Of a stretch of 64,000 nt of DNA, positions 43,005-51,220 are shown piece after piece (position 1 is the first letter of the stretch; each line of letters begins with the position of its first letter). Below the pieces are notes generated by a model. The model did no database searches, was not told the origin of the DNA, and was given only the letters and a program-made list of their open reading frames with translations. Location: contig NZ_SSXX01000006.1 in the NCBI RefSeq assembly GCF_009469615.1, forward strand, positions 124,001 through 188,000. Direction: 5' to 3'. The DNA is from Dechloromonas sp. H13 (GTDB lineage Bacteria > Pseudomonadota > Gammaproteobacteria > Burkholderiales > Rhodocyclaceae). The translations under genes and the position numbers were made by a program.

Positions 43005-45404
43005 TCAGTTACGCAGCGGCTTGCCGGTTTCCAGCATGTGCTTGATCCGGGCCTGGGTTTCGGGGGTTTTCAGCAGTTCGACGAACAACTGGCGTTCGAC
43101 GGTGATCAGCCATTCCTCGTCGACCAGGCTGCCGGTCTCGACCTCGCCGCCGCACAGGGCAACGGCAGCCGAACGGGCGACCTTGTAGTCGTGGGCCGAG
43201 ATCATGCCGCCCTCCTTCATATTGACCAGCATCATCTCGAAGGTCGCGATGCCGTTCTTGCCGGCAACCGGGATAGCGCGAGCCAGCGGCGGTGGCGCGT
43301 AGCCGGCCTCGGCCATCGCCCGCGCCTCGCGGATCGCCACGTAGAGCAACTCATGGGCGTTGAAGAGGATGGTGTCGGACGGCCTGGCGAAGCCGAAGTC
43401 GATGACTTCCTGGGCGCTCTTGGCGACCTTGGCCATGGCAATGGTCTGGAACACCTGCTGCAGGAAGTTGAACACTTCGCCCGGCGTCGCCGATTGCGCG
43501 GCCCAGTCGGCGGCGCGCACGGCGAATTCCTTGCAACCGCCACCGGCCGGGATCAGGCCGACGCCGGCTTCGACGAGGCCGACATAGCTTTCCAGCGCCA
43601 TGACGCGCTTGCCGGCGTGCATGACGAATTCGCAGCCGCCGCCGAGGGCCAGGCCCTGGACCGCAGCGACGACCGGCACCTGGGCGTACTTCAGCGTCTG
43701 CGAGGCGCGCTGGAATTTCTCGACGGTCGCTTCGAGCAGGTCGAACTGACCGGCGGCGCAGGCTTCGCCGACCTGCTGCAGGTTGGCGCCGACGGCGAAC
43801 GGGGCTTCGTGCCAGATGACGACGCCGTCGAGCGTCGTTTCGGCCTGGCGCACGGCGGCGATGACGCCGTCGAGCACTTCGTTGCCGATGGTGTGCATCT
43901 TCGACTTGATGGAAATGATGCCGATTTTGGCGTCGACCGCAGCCAGCTTCCACAGGCGCACACCATCATTTTCATAGAGCGTTTCGCCGGATTTTTCCGG
44001 GGTGGCGGCGGCTTCGCCGAGGACGCGCTCGGGGAAGAGCTGGCGCTGGTAGACCGGCAGGGTCGAGCGAGCGACGTAGGCGTTCCTGCTCGCCGAGTAG
44101 GAACCCTGCGCGGTATGCACGCCGGTGCGCCCGGCTTCCAGCGCCCAGGCCGGCAGCGGTGTGGCGCTCATCGCCTTGCCGGCAGCGATGTCGGCGGCGA
44201 TGGCTTGGGCAGTGTCGGCCCAGCCGGCAGCCTGCCAGGTTTCGAAGGGGCCTTGCGTCCAGCCGAAGCCCCAGCGCATGGCGAGATCGAGATCGCGGGC
44301 GTTGTCGGCAACGCTTTCGAGCTGCACGGCGGCGTAGTGGAAGATGTCGCGGAAGATGGCCCACAGGAATTGCGCCTGCGGATGCGCCGAGGCGCGCAAC
44401 GCGGCGAATTTCTCGGCGGGCGACTTGATCTTGAGAATGGCGGCGACCTCGTCGGCGATTTCGCCGCCCGACTTGCGGTAATCCTGCGCCGCCAGGTCGA
44501 GCACCTGGATCTCCTTGCCCTGCTTGCGATAGATGCCGCCGCGCGTCTTCTGGCCGAGCGCGCCCTTGGCGATCAGGGCCTGCAGCCAGGCGGGGTTGGT
44601 GAAGTAGGCGTGCCACGGGTCGTTCGGCAGTGTGGACTGCATGGTGTTGACGACGTGGGCCAGGGTATCGAGGCCGACGACGTCCGCCGTGCGGTAGGTG
44701 GCGCTCTTCGGGCGGCCGATGCGCGGGCCGGTCAGGGCATCGACCTCGTCGAAGCCGAGGCCGCAGGCCTGGGTATGATGCATCACCGCCAGGATGGAGA
44801 AGACGCCGATGCGGTTGGCGACGAAGTTGGGGGTATCCAGCGCGCGGACGACGCCCTTGCCGAGACGCGAGGTCAGCCAGGTTTCGAGGGCATCGAGCGT
44901 GGACGCATCGGTGCTTTGCGTGCCGATGATCTCGACCAGGTGCATGTAGCGCGGCGGGTTGAAGAAGTGGATGCCGCAGAAGCGCGGGCGCACGTTCTCG
45001 GGCAGGCCCTGGGCCAGGGCGTTCATCGACAGGCCGGAGGTGTTGGAGGCGATGATGGCATCGCCCTTGAGGTGCGGCGCGATCTTCGCGTAGAGGTCGT
45101 TCTTCCAGTCCATGCGCTCGGCGATGGCTTCGATGACGAGGTCGCACTCGGCGAGCAGTGGCAGGTGCTCATCGTAGTTGGCGGCGTCGATGTACTTGAG
45201 CTTGGCCTTGCCGGACAACGGGGCCGGGTCGAGCTTCTTGAGGCCGTCGAGGGCCTTTTTCACGACGCCGTTCTTGTCGCCTTCCTTCGCCGGGAGGTCG
45301 AACAGCACCACCGGCACATCGGCGTTCGCCAGGTGCGCCGCAATCTGCGCCCCCATCACGCCGGCGCCTAGCACGGCGGCTTTTCTTACGATCAGCTTGT
45401 TCAA
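43005..45404 (-). CDS. 3-hydroxyacyl-CoA dehydrogenase / enoyl-CoA hydratase fusion
   Basis: 799 residues. The dehydrogenase is N-terminal (VLGAGVMGAQIAAHLA; GIHFFNPPRYMHLVE) and the enoyl-CoA hydratase is C-terminal (VAAVQGLALGGGCEFVMHA), the reverse of E. coli FadB and like FadN/FadB2 enzymes. It catalyses two consecutive beta-oxidation steps. The start is TTG at 45404 with AAAGGAG seven bases upstream. A strong sigma-70 promoter with a CAAAC-N4-GTTTG operator lies upstream. It leads the second fatty-acid operon. Confidence 0.92.
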   Translation of the reverse strand: MNKLIVRKAAVLGAGVMGAQIAAHLANADVPVVLFDLPAKEGDKNGVVKKALDGLKKLDPAPLSGKAKLKYIDAANYDEHLPLLAECDLVIEAIAERMDWKNDLYAKIAPHLKGDAIIASNTSGLSMNALAQGLPENVRPRFCGIHFFNPPRYMHLVEIIGTQSTDASTLDALETWLTSRLGKGVVRALDTPNFVANRIGVFSILAVMHHTQACGLGFDEVDALTGPRIGRPKSATYRTADVVGLDTLAHVVNTMQSTLPNDPWHAYFTNPAWLQALIAKGALGQKTRGGIYRKQGKEIQVLDLAAQDYRKSGGEIADEVAAILKIKSPAEKFAALRASAHPQAQFLWAIFRDIFHYAAVQLESVADNARDLDLAMRWGFGWTQGPFETWQAAGWADTAQAIAADIAAGKAMSATPLPAWALEAGRTGVHTAQGSYSASRNAYVARSTLPVYQRQLFPERVLGEAAATPEKSGETLYENDGVRLWKLAAVDAKIGIISIKSKMHTIGNEVLDGVIAAVRQAETTLDGVVIWHEAPFAVGANLQQVGEACAAGQFDLLEATVEKFQRASQTLKYAQVPVVAAVQGLALGGGCEFVMHAGKRVMALESYVGLVEAGVGLIPAGGGCKEFAVRAADWAAQSATPGEVFNFLQQVFQTIAMAKVAKSAQEVIDFGFARPSDTILFNAHELLYVAIREARAMAEAGYAPPPLARAIPVAGKNGIATFEMMLVNMKEGGMISAHDYKVARSAAVALCGGEVETGSLVDEEWLITVERQLFVELLKTPETQARIKHMLETGKPLRN
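43932..43942 (+). repeat. GTCGACCGCAG dispersed motif (copy in fadB-like gene)
   Basis: Variant copy with GATTTTGGC directly to its left. It lies inside the coding region of the dehydrogenase/hydratase gene. Confidence 0.35.
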
Positions 45405-45445
45405 GCGGTTCTCCTTTAATGGTCTTTTGACTGCTTCGCTAAACT

Positions 45446-45488
45446 AAAACGAACGTTTGAATTATAGAGGAGGCGCGGTTGCGGTCAA
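45446..45488 (-). promoter_or_regulatory. Promoter and fatty-acid operator of the fadB-fadA-fadD operon
   Basis: On the minus strand TTGACC (45488-45483), 16 nt, TATAAT (45466-45461), one base, then CAAAC-GTTC-GTTTT (45459-45446). The operator matches CAAAC-N4-GTTTG at 9 of 10 positions and covers the transcription start, so a bound repressor would block it. The site resembles PsrA-type boxes. Confidence 0.65.
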
Positions 45489-45489
45489 C
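45478..45489 (-). repeat. GTTGACCGCAAC dispersed motif (copy forming a -35 element)
   Basis: GTTGCGGTCAAC on the plus strand. On the minus strand it supplies the TTGACC -35 of the fadB-like promoter. Confidence 0.4.
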
Positions 45490-45511
45490 GCATTTTTTAG
45501 AGGAAATACTC

Positions 45512-45538
45512 AAAAAAAAGCCCCGGACTGGCCGGGGC
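45512..45538 (-). terminator. Terminator of fadL
   Basis: Stem GCCCCGG / CCGGGGC with a five-base loop, followed on the minus strand by eight T, just after the fadL stop. Confidence 0.88.
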
Positions 45539-45560
45539 AATGAATAAAACGGAAAGTCGC

Positions 45561-46907
45561 TTAGAAGAACATCGAGAACTGGGTACCGATCAGCCAAGCG
45601 CTGTCATTGTAGGAGCCCTTGACCAGCCCCTTTCCTTCGGCGCGCAGGTCGTTATTGATATTCGCATCCCTCAGATACAGGTATGCAGCGCCAACGTCGA
45701 GCGCCATGTCCTTGGCGGGCTTCCACTGGAAGCCGGCGCTGAACCAGGTACGGTCGTTGTCCGGCAGCGAAACGAGGCGGTATTCGGCATTCGGCACCGG
45801 GGTCTGATCGTAGGCGATACCGAAGCGCAGCTTCCACGCCTCGTCCAGCTTGTAGTTGGCACCCAGCGCAAAACGCCAGGCGTCGTCGAACTTGGTGTTG
45901 AGCTTCTGGGCGGTTGACCCCGACGCGTAAGCGGGCGTAGCCGACGTGCGCACAATATCGACGTACGGAATGCTGCTCCAGCCGGTCCAGGAAACATCGG
46001 CCAGCAGTTCCCACTTGTCGCCGATACCCTGCGACAAGCTCAGGATGAAGGTATCCGGAACATCGATGTCGGCCTTGATATTGCTACTGCCACCGGCATT
46101 GACGGCGGCGCTCGGGCCGGAAACGGAAACATCCCCTGTCGCGGTGTACTTGATCTTGGAACGATAGGAGACACCGATCTTGGTCTGCTCTGCCGGCTTG
46201 AACAAAGCACCAACGTTCCAGCCCCAAGCATCATCGTCCATTTCCAACTTGACGCTCGTATTGGGCAGCAATCCATTGGGGTAGGTCACAACTTGACCGT
46301 TGACAATCGTCGGACGACCATTAGTAAGGATCGGAACACCGTTGGTACCGGCCGCCCGCTTATAAGTCGCATCGATCCGCTGCCAGTTGATACCGGCACC
46401 GAGCGACACCCAGTCCGCCGCACGCCACGCGATCGACGGGTTGATGTTGATGGTCTTGATATCGAATTCGTTACTATGGGCCGAGCCGATCCATGGGGCA
46501 TCATATTTTGTCTTCAGACCGAACGGGGCACCGATGCCGAGGCCGATGTACCAGTCCTTGGCGAGCTGCCATGAGCCGTAGGCATTCGGGACAACACCCC
46601 AGTTGCCACCGTTGCCGCCATCGCCAGTCAGGCCTGGCGTGATCGAGCCGTCGTTGCTGAATTCGAAATTGGTCCTGACCGCGACAAGGCCGGCGGACAC
46701 CGAACCGCGACCCAGTTCGGTCATGCCGGCCGGGTTGTAGTAGATGGTGCTGGCGTTCTCGGCCACGGCGGCCGAACCGGCACCCGCATTACCCAAGCTA
46801 CTGGCGCTCTGCTCGCCCATCAACTGGAAACCCGACGCGCTGGCCGTGCCGGAAAATGCGACTGCCAGCAGGGCTGGAATCAGGCGCAGGGTCATATTCT
46901 TATTCAT
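45561..46907 (-). CDS. fadL: FadL/OmpP1-family long-chain fatty acid outer membrane transporter
   Basis: 448 residues with a signal peptide ending GTASA-SGF. The mature N-terminus SGFQLMGEQSASSLGNAGAG and the AENASTIYYNPAGM motif are the family hatch-domain signatures, and the C-terminus ends in a phenylalanine (FSMFF), as outer membrane barrels do. It imports hydrophobic substrates, here most likely long-chain fatty acids, given the fad genes on both sides. It is monocistronic with its own operator-bearing promoter and terminator. Confidence 0.93.
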   Translation of the reverse strand: MNKNMTLRLIPALLAVAFSGTASASGFQLMGEQSASSLGNAGAGSAAVAENASTIYYNPAGMTELGRGSVSAGLVAVRTNFEFSNDGSITPGLTGDGGNGGNWGVVPNAYGSWQLAKDWYIGLGIGAPFGLKTKYDAPWIGSAHSNEFDIKTININPSIAWRAADWVSLGAGINWQRIDATYKRAAGTNGVPILTNGRPTIVNGQVVTYPNGLLPNTSVKLEMDDDAWGWNVGALFKPAEQTKIGVSYRSKIKYTATGDVSVSGPSAAVNAGGSSNIKADIDVPDTFILSLSQGIGDKWELLADVSWTGWSSIPYVDIVRTSATPAYASGSTAQKLNTKFDDAWRFALGANYKLDEAWKLRFGIAYDQTPVPNAEYRLVSLPDNDRTWFSAGFQWKPAKDMALDVGAAYLYLRDANINNDLRAEGKGLVKGSYNDSAWLIGTQFSMFF

Positions 46908-46975
46908 CTATCTATCTCCTCATTTGTTTATTTAATGGAACTAATTTACAAAAAATTACAACACAAATTAAATCT

Positions 46976-46996
46976 CAAACAAGCGTTTGAAATCTA
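46976..46996 (-). promoter_or_regulatory. Promoter -10 and fatty-acid operator of fadL
   Basis: A perfect CAAAC-N4-GTTTG (46976-46989) lies one base from TAGATT (minus strand, 46996-46991), the same spacing as the other two fad sites. The -35 is unclear. Confidence 0.6.
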
Positions 46997-47046
46997 CACA
47001 AAACTGGGGATTCCGAAGGTCAGTGTTGCGCCCGGGCAACAGCTTG

Positions 47047-48963
47047 TTACTTTTCCGTCCTTCGGTAGTTGAGCGGCCCGCCGGTGAAGGGGGCGAAGCC
47101 GGTACCAAAGATCACCCCGGCGTCGGCCAGTTCGGCATCGGCGACGACACCGGTCGTCACAAGTTGCTCGACGCGGTCGATCAGCGGTTTGGCCAAGCGT
47201 GCCGCGAGGCCGTCGGGCGGCGTGCCCGCTCCGCCCTTCTGCGCCTTGCCGGCGCTCCAGGCATAAAAGCCCTGCCCGGTCTTCTTGCCCAGTTGCCCCT
47301 TGTCGACGCGACCCAGCAGACAGCGTGGCGCTGCCGCTCCGCCCGCCAACTGCCGGCCGGCGGCAACGGCGATGTCGAGACCGACGGTGTCGGCCAGTTC
47401 GACCGGGCCCATCGGCATGCCGAAAGCCAGCATCGCCTCGTCGACGGTTTCCGGGGCAATTCCCTCGTCGACCGCACGCATCGCTTCCAGCATGTAGGGC
47501 GCGAGGACGGCATTGACCAGGAAGCCGGGTTCGCTCTTCACCGGCAGCGGCAGCTTGTCGATCTGGCGGACGAAGGCACAGGCAGCCTGCACCATGCCGG
47601 GATCGGCGCCGTCGGCTTCGACCACTTCGACCAGCGGCATCATCGCCACCGGGTTGAAGAAGTGGATGCCGACCAGGCGCTCGGGCCGTTGCAGCACGGT
47701 GCGCAGGTCTTCCAGCTTGAGGCTGGAGGTGTTGGTCGCCAGCACGGCGTCCGGCTTCATCACCGCATCCAGCTTGCGCAGCAGCGCATGCTTGGCCTCG
47801 ACGTTCTCGAAGATGGCCTCGATGACGACGTCGGCATGCGCCGCGCCGGCGCCATCTGGGTCGGGAATCAGGCGATCCATGACCGCACGCAGTTGCAGCT
47901 TGTCCTTGATGCGCCGGGAAAAATTCTCGCGGGCGCGCTTGAGGGCCGGGGCGATGCGCTCCAGCCCCTGATCCTGCAGGGTCACGCTCAAGCCGCGCAG
48001 CGCGCACCAGGCGGCAATGTCGCCGCCCATGGTGCCGGCACCGACGACGTGCACGCGTTTGGCCTTGAAAGCAGAGTCCTTGCCGAAGCTCTTGAGCCGC
48101 TCCTGCAGGAAGAAAACGCGCACCAGATTGCGCGCCGTCGGCGAGCGGACGATGCCATCGACCAGCTCCGGCGCCGCCAGCGCGTTGCCGTTGTGTTTCG
48201 CCCAGATGTCGATGATCGCGTACGGCGCCGGGTAATGCTGCGGCCGCGCACGTTTGGCCACCTGTTTGCGGGCGCCGTTGGCGACCACGCTCTTCAGCGG
48301 CCCGTTGAGCAGCTTCTGCATCAATGGCAACGGGCGGCGCGGCGCATCGGACAGCACCATCATGCGGGCGGCACGTTCCATGACGCGCGGCGGCACCGCG
48401 TCGTCGGCCAGCCCCATGCGCTTGGCCCGCCGGGCATCGATCGTCTTGCCGGTCAGCATCATGTCCAGCGCGGCAGCCGGGCCGACGCGCTGCGGCAGGC
48501 GCAGCATGCCGCCCCAGCCGGGAAAGATGCCGAGCATGACTTCCGGCAGCCCCATCTTGGTTCCCGGCTCGTCGACCGCCAACAGGTAGCGGCACGCCAG
48601 CGCCAGTTCGAGGCCGCCGCCAAGGCAGTGGCCGCGAACCAGCGCCAGCGTCGGGTAACGGACTGCCGCCAGCCGGTTGAACAGATCCCAGCCGCGGGCG
48701 ACGAGCGCGCGCCCCTTTTCGGCGGTGTCGAGCTGGGAGAATTCCTGGATATCGGCACCGGCGACGAAGCCCGCCGCCTTGCCCGAACGGATGATCAGTC
48801 CCTTCGGCGGGTAAACGTCGAGCTGGTCGAGCAACTGGCCGAATTCGGCGAGCACATCGGCCGACAGCGCATTGGCGGCAGCACCCTGCTTGTCCAGGGT
48901 CGCGATGGCGATACCCTCCGGCTCGACCGCGATCTGCCAGTGTTGAAAATTGAAATTCATCAT
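47047..48963 (-). CDS. Enoyl-CoA hydratase / 3-hydroxyacyl-CoA dehydrogenase (FadJ/FadB type)
   Basis: 638 residues, hydratase first. Hydratase motifs GFVAGADIQEF and VRGHCLGGGLELALACRY precede the dehydrogenase VVGAGTMGGDIAAW and IHFFNPVAMMPLVEVV. The domain order is that of E. coli FadB/FadJ but the protein is shorter (638 against ~715-729). It is the last gene of the operon TetR-fadE-thiolase-DegV-fadJ. It gives the organism a second multifunctional enzyme besides that at 43005. Confidence 0.92.
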   Translation of the reverse strand: MMNFNFQHWQIAVEPEGIAIATLDKQGAAANALSADVLAEFGQLLDQLDVYPPKGLIIRSGKAAGFVAGADIQEFSQLDTAEKGRALVARGWDLFNRLAAVRYPTLALVRGHCLGGGLELALACRYLLAVDEPGTKMGLPEVMLGIFPGWGGMLRLPQRVGPAAALDMMLTGKTIDARRAKRMGLADDAVPPRVMERAARMMVLSDAPRRPLPLMQKLLNGPLKSVVANGARKQVAKRARPQHYPAPYAIIDIWAKHNGNALAAPELVDGIVRSPTARNLVRVFFLQERLKSFGKDSAFKAKRVHVVGAGTMGGDIAAWCALRGLSVTLQDQGLERIAPALKRARENFSRRIKDKLQLRAVMDRLIPDPDGAGAAHADVVIEAIFENVEAKHALLRKLDAVMKPDAVLATNTSSLKLEDLRTVLQRPERLVGIHFFNPVAMMPLVEVVEADGADPGMVQAACAFVRQIDKLPLPVKSEPGFLVNAVLAPYMLEAMRAVDEGIAPETVDEAMLAFGMPMGPVELADTVGLDIAVAAGRQLAGGAAAPRCLLGRVDKGQLGKKTGQGFYAWSAGKAQKGGAGTPPDGLAARLAKPLIDRVEQLVTTGVVADAELADAGVIFGTGFAPFTGGPLNYRRTEK

Positions 48964-48975
48964 CCGCTATCTATC

Positions 48976-49920
48976 TCAATTGGGGCGATGGCCGCTGGCG
49001 GCGAAAGCCAGCGACATGGCGCCGGGGCCGACATTGACCGCCGCCGTCTTGCTCATCGGGGAAACCAGGATTTCTGCACCATGCCCGCTCGCCGTCTCGG
49101 CCAGGGCGGCATATCCGGGCAGGCCGCGAACGGCCTCCGGCTGGCCGCCATAACTGATGCAGATGTAAGGTGTGTCGAGACCGTCGCGTATCCGCTGGGC
49201 GGCCTTGACGAAAATCTGCTCGGCGCCGGCCTCGAAACCGCGCACCTTGTCGATGGTGGTCGTCACATCGCGATGGCAATGGAGGATCGGCTTGACGTCG
49301 AGCCACGAGCCAAGCGTGTATGAACCCCAGCTCAGGCTCTTGTCGCCCTTCTTGGAGGCGCGCCGGTAGATGTGGAACAGATCGGCCGGAACCAGGTAGG
49401 TGTGCGTCTGTTCGACCAGCTCGCGCAGGCGCTTGCCGATGTCGCTCGGCGCGCCGCCGGCGCGGATCAGGCGCACCGCCTCGGCCACCGGCACCGCCTG
49501 CCCGGTGAACAGGTTGCGCGTCGACACAACCGCGAGACCGAAGCGCTCGGGCAATCCCGCTGCGCGGCGAATCGCCTTGTAGCGGCCGAGGATCCCGCGC
49601 GACGCCTTCATCGCGTGATCGAAGATCGGGCTGCGCGTGCTGGTGATGGTCAGGCAGAATACGTAGTCGTAATCGAGGACCAGGCGCTCGAGAAACAGAC
49701 TTTCGATCTGCTCGACCGAATAGGGGATCGACTCGGCGAAATCCTCGCTCTTGCGGTCAAGATGCCTGACGTAGAACGCTTGCGTCTCCTCCGGGTCGCG
49801 CCGGTCCTCGATCAGCAGATCGCCGATGCGCAGCGTGATCGGCATGATGCGCACATCGTTTTCCGTCAGGAAATCGCGCGGCAGGTCGCAGGCCGAATCG
49901 ACGACGATTCCTATCCGCAT
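48976..49920 (-). CDS. DegV-family fatty-acid-binding protein
   Basis: 314 residues. The N-terminal GIVVDSACDLP and central TITSTRSPIFDHA match DegV/FakB-type fold motifs, and WLDVKPILHC is the conserved ligand-cap segment. FakB proteins present fatty acids to a kinase; Gram-negative homologues are poorly studied. The start (ATG 49920, GGGGAG upstream) lies 1 nt after the thiolase stop, so it is embedded in the beta-oxidation operon, which supports binding of fatty acids. Confidence 0.85.
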   Translation of the reverse strand: MRIGIVVDSACDLPRDFLTENDVRIMPITLRIGDLLIEDRRDPEETQAFYVRHLDRKSEDFAESIPYSVEQIESLFLERLVLDYDYVFCLTITSTRSPIFDHAMKASRGILGRYKAIRRAAGLPERFGLAVVSTRNLFTGQAVPVAEAVRLIRAGGAPSDIGKRLRELVEQTHTYLVPADLFHIYRRASKKGDKSLSWGSYTLGSWLDVKPILHCHRDVTTTIDKVRGFEAGAEQIFVKAAQRIRDGLDTPYICISYGGQPEAVRGLPGYAALAETASGHGAEILVSPMSKTAAVNVGPGAMSLAFAASGHRPN

Positions 49921-49921
49921 C

Positions 49922-51211
49922 TCAGCTCCCCGCCTCGACCAGCATGGCCCCGCCCAGCCCGCCGCCGATGCAGATGGTGGCCATGCCGCGCCGCGCCTTC
50001 TTCTCGCGCAGCACGTGCAGCAGATGCAGGACGATGCGGGCACCGGAGGCGCCCACGGGATGGCCGAGGGCGATCGCACCGCCGTCGACGTTCAGCTTGT
50101 CTTCGTCCAGCGCGCCGAGGGCGCCCGCCAGCCCGAGCTGTTCGCGGCAATAGTCGTCGGATTTCCAGGCTTCGAGGCAACCCATGACCTGTGCGGCAAA
50201 GGCCTCGTTGAGTTCCCAGGCATCAAGGTCGTTGAGCCCCAAGCCATGACGCTGCAGGATCGGCGTCGCCGCATGCACCGGGCCGAGACCCATCTGCGCC
50301 GGTTCGAGGCCGGCCCACTGGCTGTCGACAATCCTGCCGAGCGGCTTGAGACTCCATTTATTCACGGCGGCTTCCGAGGCCAGGATCAGCCAGGCGGCGC
50401 CGTCGGTGATCTGCGAACTGTTGGCGGCCGTGATGTTGCCGTATTTCTTGTCGAAGAACGGGTTCAGCTTGGCCATCCCGGCCATGCTGGCGTCGGCGCG
50501 AACGCCATCATCCTCACCGTAAATGTTCCCCTTATCGTCGACCACCGGCACGATCTCGCCGTAATGCCCGGCACCCCGGCCGGCGACGACGCGCTGGTGG
50601 CTGCGTACCGCGAATTCGTCCATCTGCTGGCGGTCGATACCGAATTTCCATGCCAGGTTCTCGGCGGTCTGGCCCATCAGCAGGCCGCAGACCGGATCGG
50701 TCAATCCCTTCATCAGGCCGATCACCGGGTTCAATAGCGCGGTGGGGCGCAATTTCAAAAAGTGCCCGATTTTCTGGTTGACCGTACGCATCCCCATCAT
50801 CGCGGCGAACCAGCCCACCATCGTGTCGTTGTAGAGCAGCGGTGCCCGTGACAGCGCATCGACGCCGCCGGCCAGGACCAGATCGGCCCGTCCGCCATGA
50901 ATATTGGCGATGGCCGAATCGAGCGCCTGCATGCCGCTGGCGCAGTTCCGCATCACCGTCCATCCCGGCACCTTGTTGCCGCAGCCGAGCCGCAGGGCGA
51001 CCATGCGCCCGATGTTGGTTTCGTCTGGCGACGGCGCCGCGCAGCCAAGAATCACCTCATCGAGATCGCTGGGCAGGAAGGGCTGGCGCAGCAGCAGCGC
51101 ACGCCCGGCCTGGGTGGCCAGATCGGAGGCCGCAAACGGCCCCGGCCCCTTCTGTGCCTTCAAAAAGGGCGAGCGCGCCCCATCGACCACATACACCGGT
51201 TGAAACGACAT
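49922..51211 (-). CDS. Acetyl-CoA C-acyltransferase (FadI-like thiolase)
   Basis: 429 residues. The nucleophile cysteine is in VMRNCASGMQAL, the His in GGAIALGHPVGASGA and the second Cys in TICIGGGLGGA. Its length and the VMRNCASGM signature match the FadI/trifunctional-beta branch rather than FadA. It pairs with the FadJ-type enzyme two genes downstream. Confidence 0.92.
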   Translation of the reverse strand: MSFQPVYVVDGARSPFLKAQKGPGPFAASDLATQAGRALLLRQPFLPSDLDEVILGCAAPSPDETNIGRMVALRLGCGNKVPGWTVMRNCASGMQALDSAIANIHGGRADLVLAGGVDALSRAPLLYNDTMVGWFAAMMGMRTVNQKIGHFLKLRPTALLNPVIGLMKGLTDPVCGLLMGQTAENLAWKFGIDRQQMDEFAVRSHQRVVAGRGAGHYGEIVPVVDDKGNIYGEDDGVRADASMAGMAKLNPFFDKKYGNITAANSSQITDGAAWLILASEAAVNKWSLKPLGRIVDSQWAGLEPAQMGLGPVHAATPILQRHGLGLNDLDAWELNEAFAAQVMGCLEAWKSDDYCREQLGLAGALGALDEDKLNVDGGAIALGHPVGASGARIVLHLLHVLREKKARRGMATICIGGGLGGAMLVEAGS

Positions 51212-51220
51212 GCTGGATCC

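Noticed and set aside
43038-45371. 777-codon plus-strand frame opposite the fadB-like gene
   Set aside because: Shadow of the dehydrogenase/hydratase gene; repetitive Gly/Arg/Asp content and no domain.
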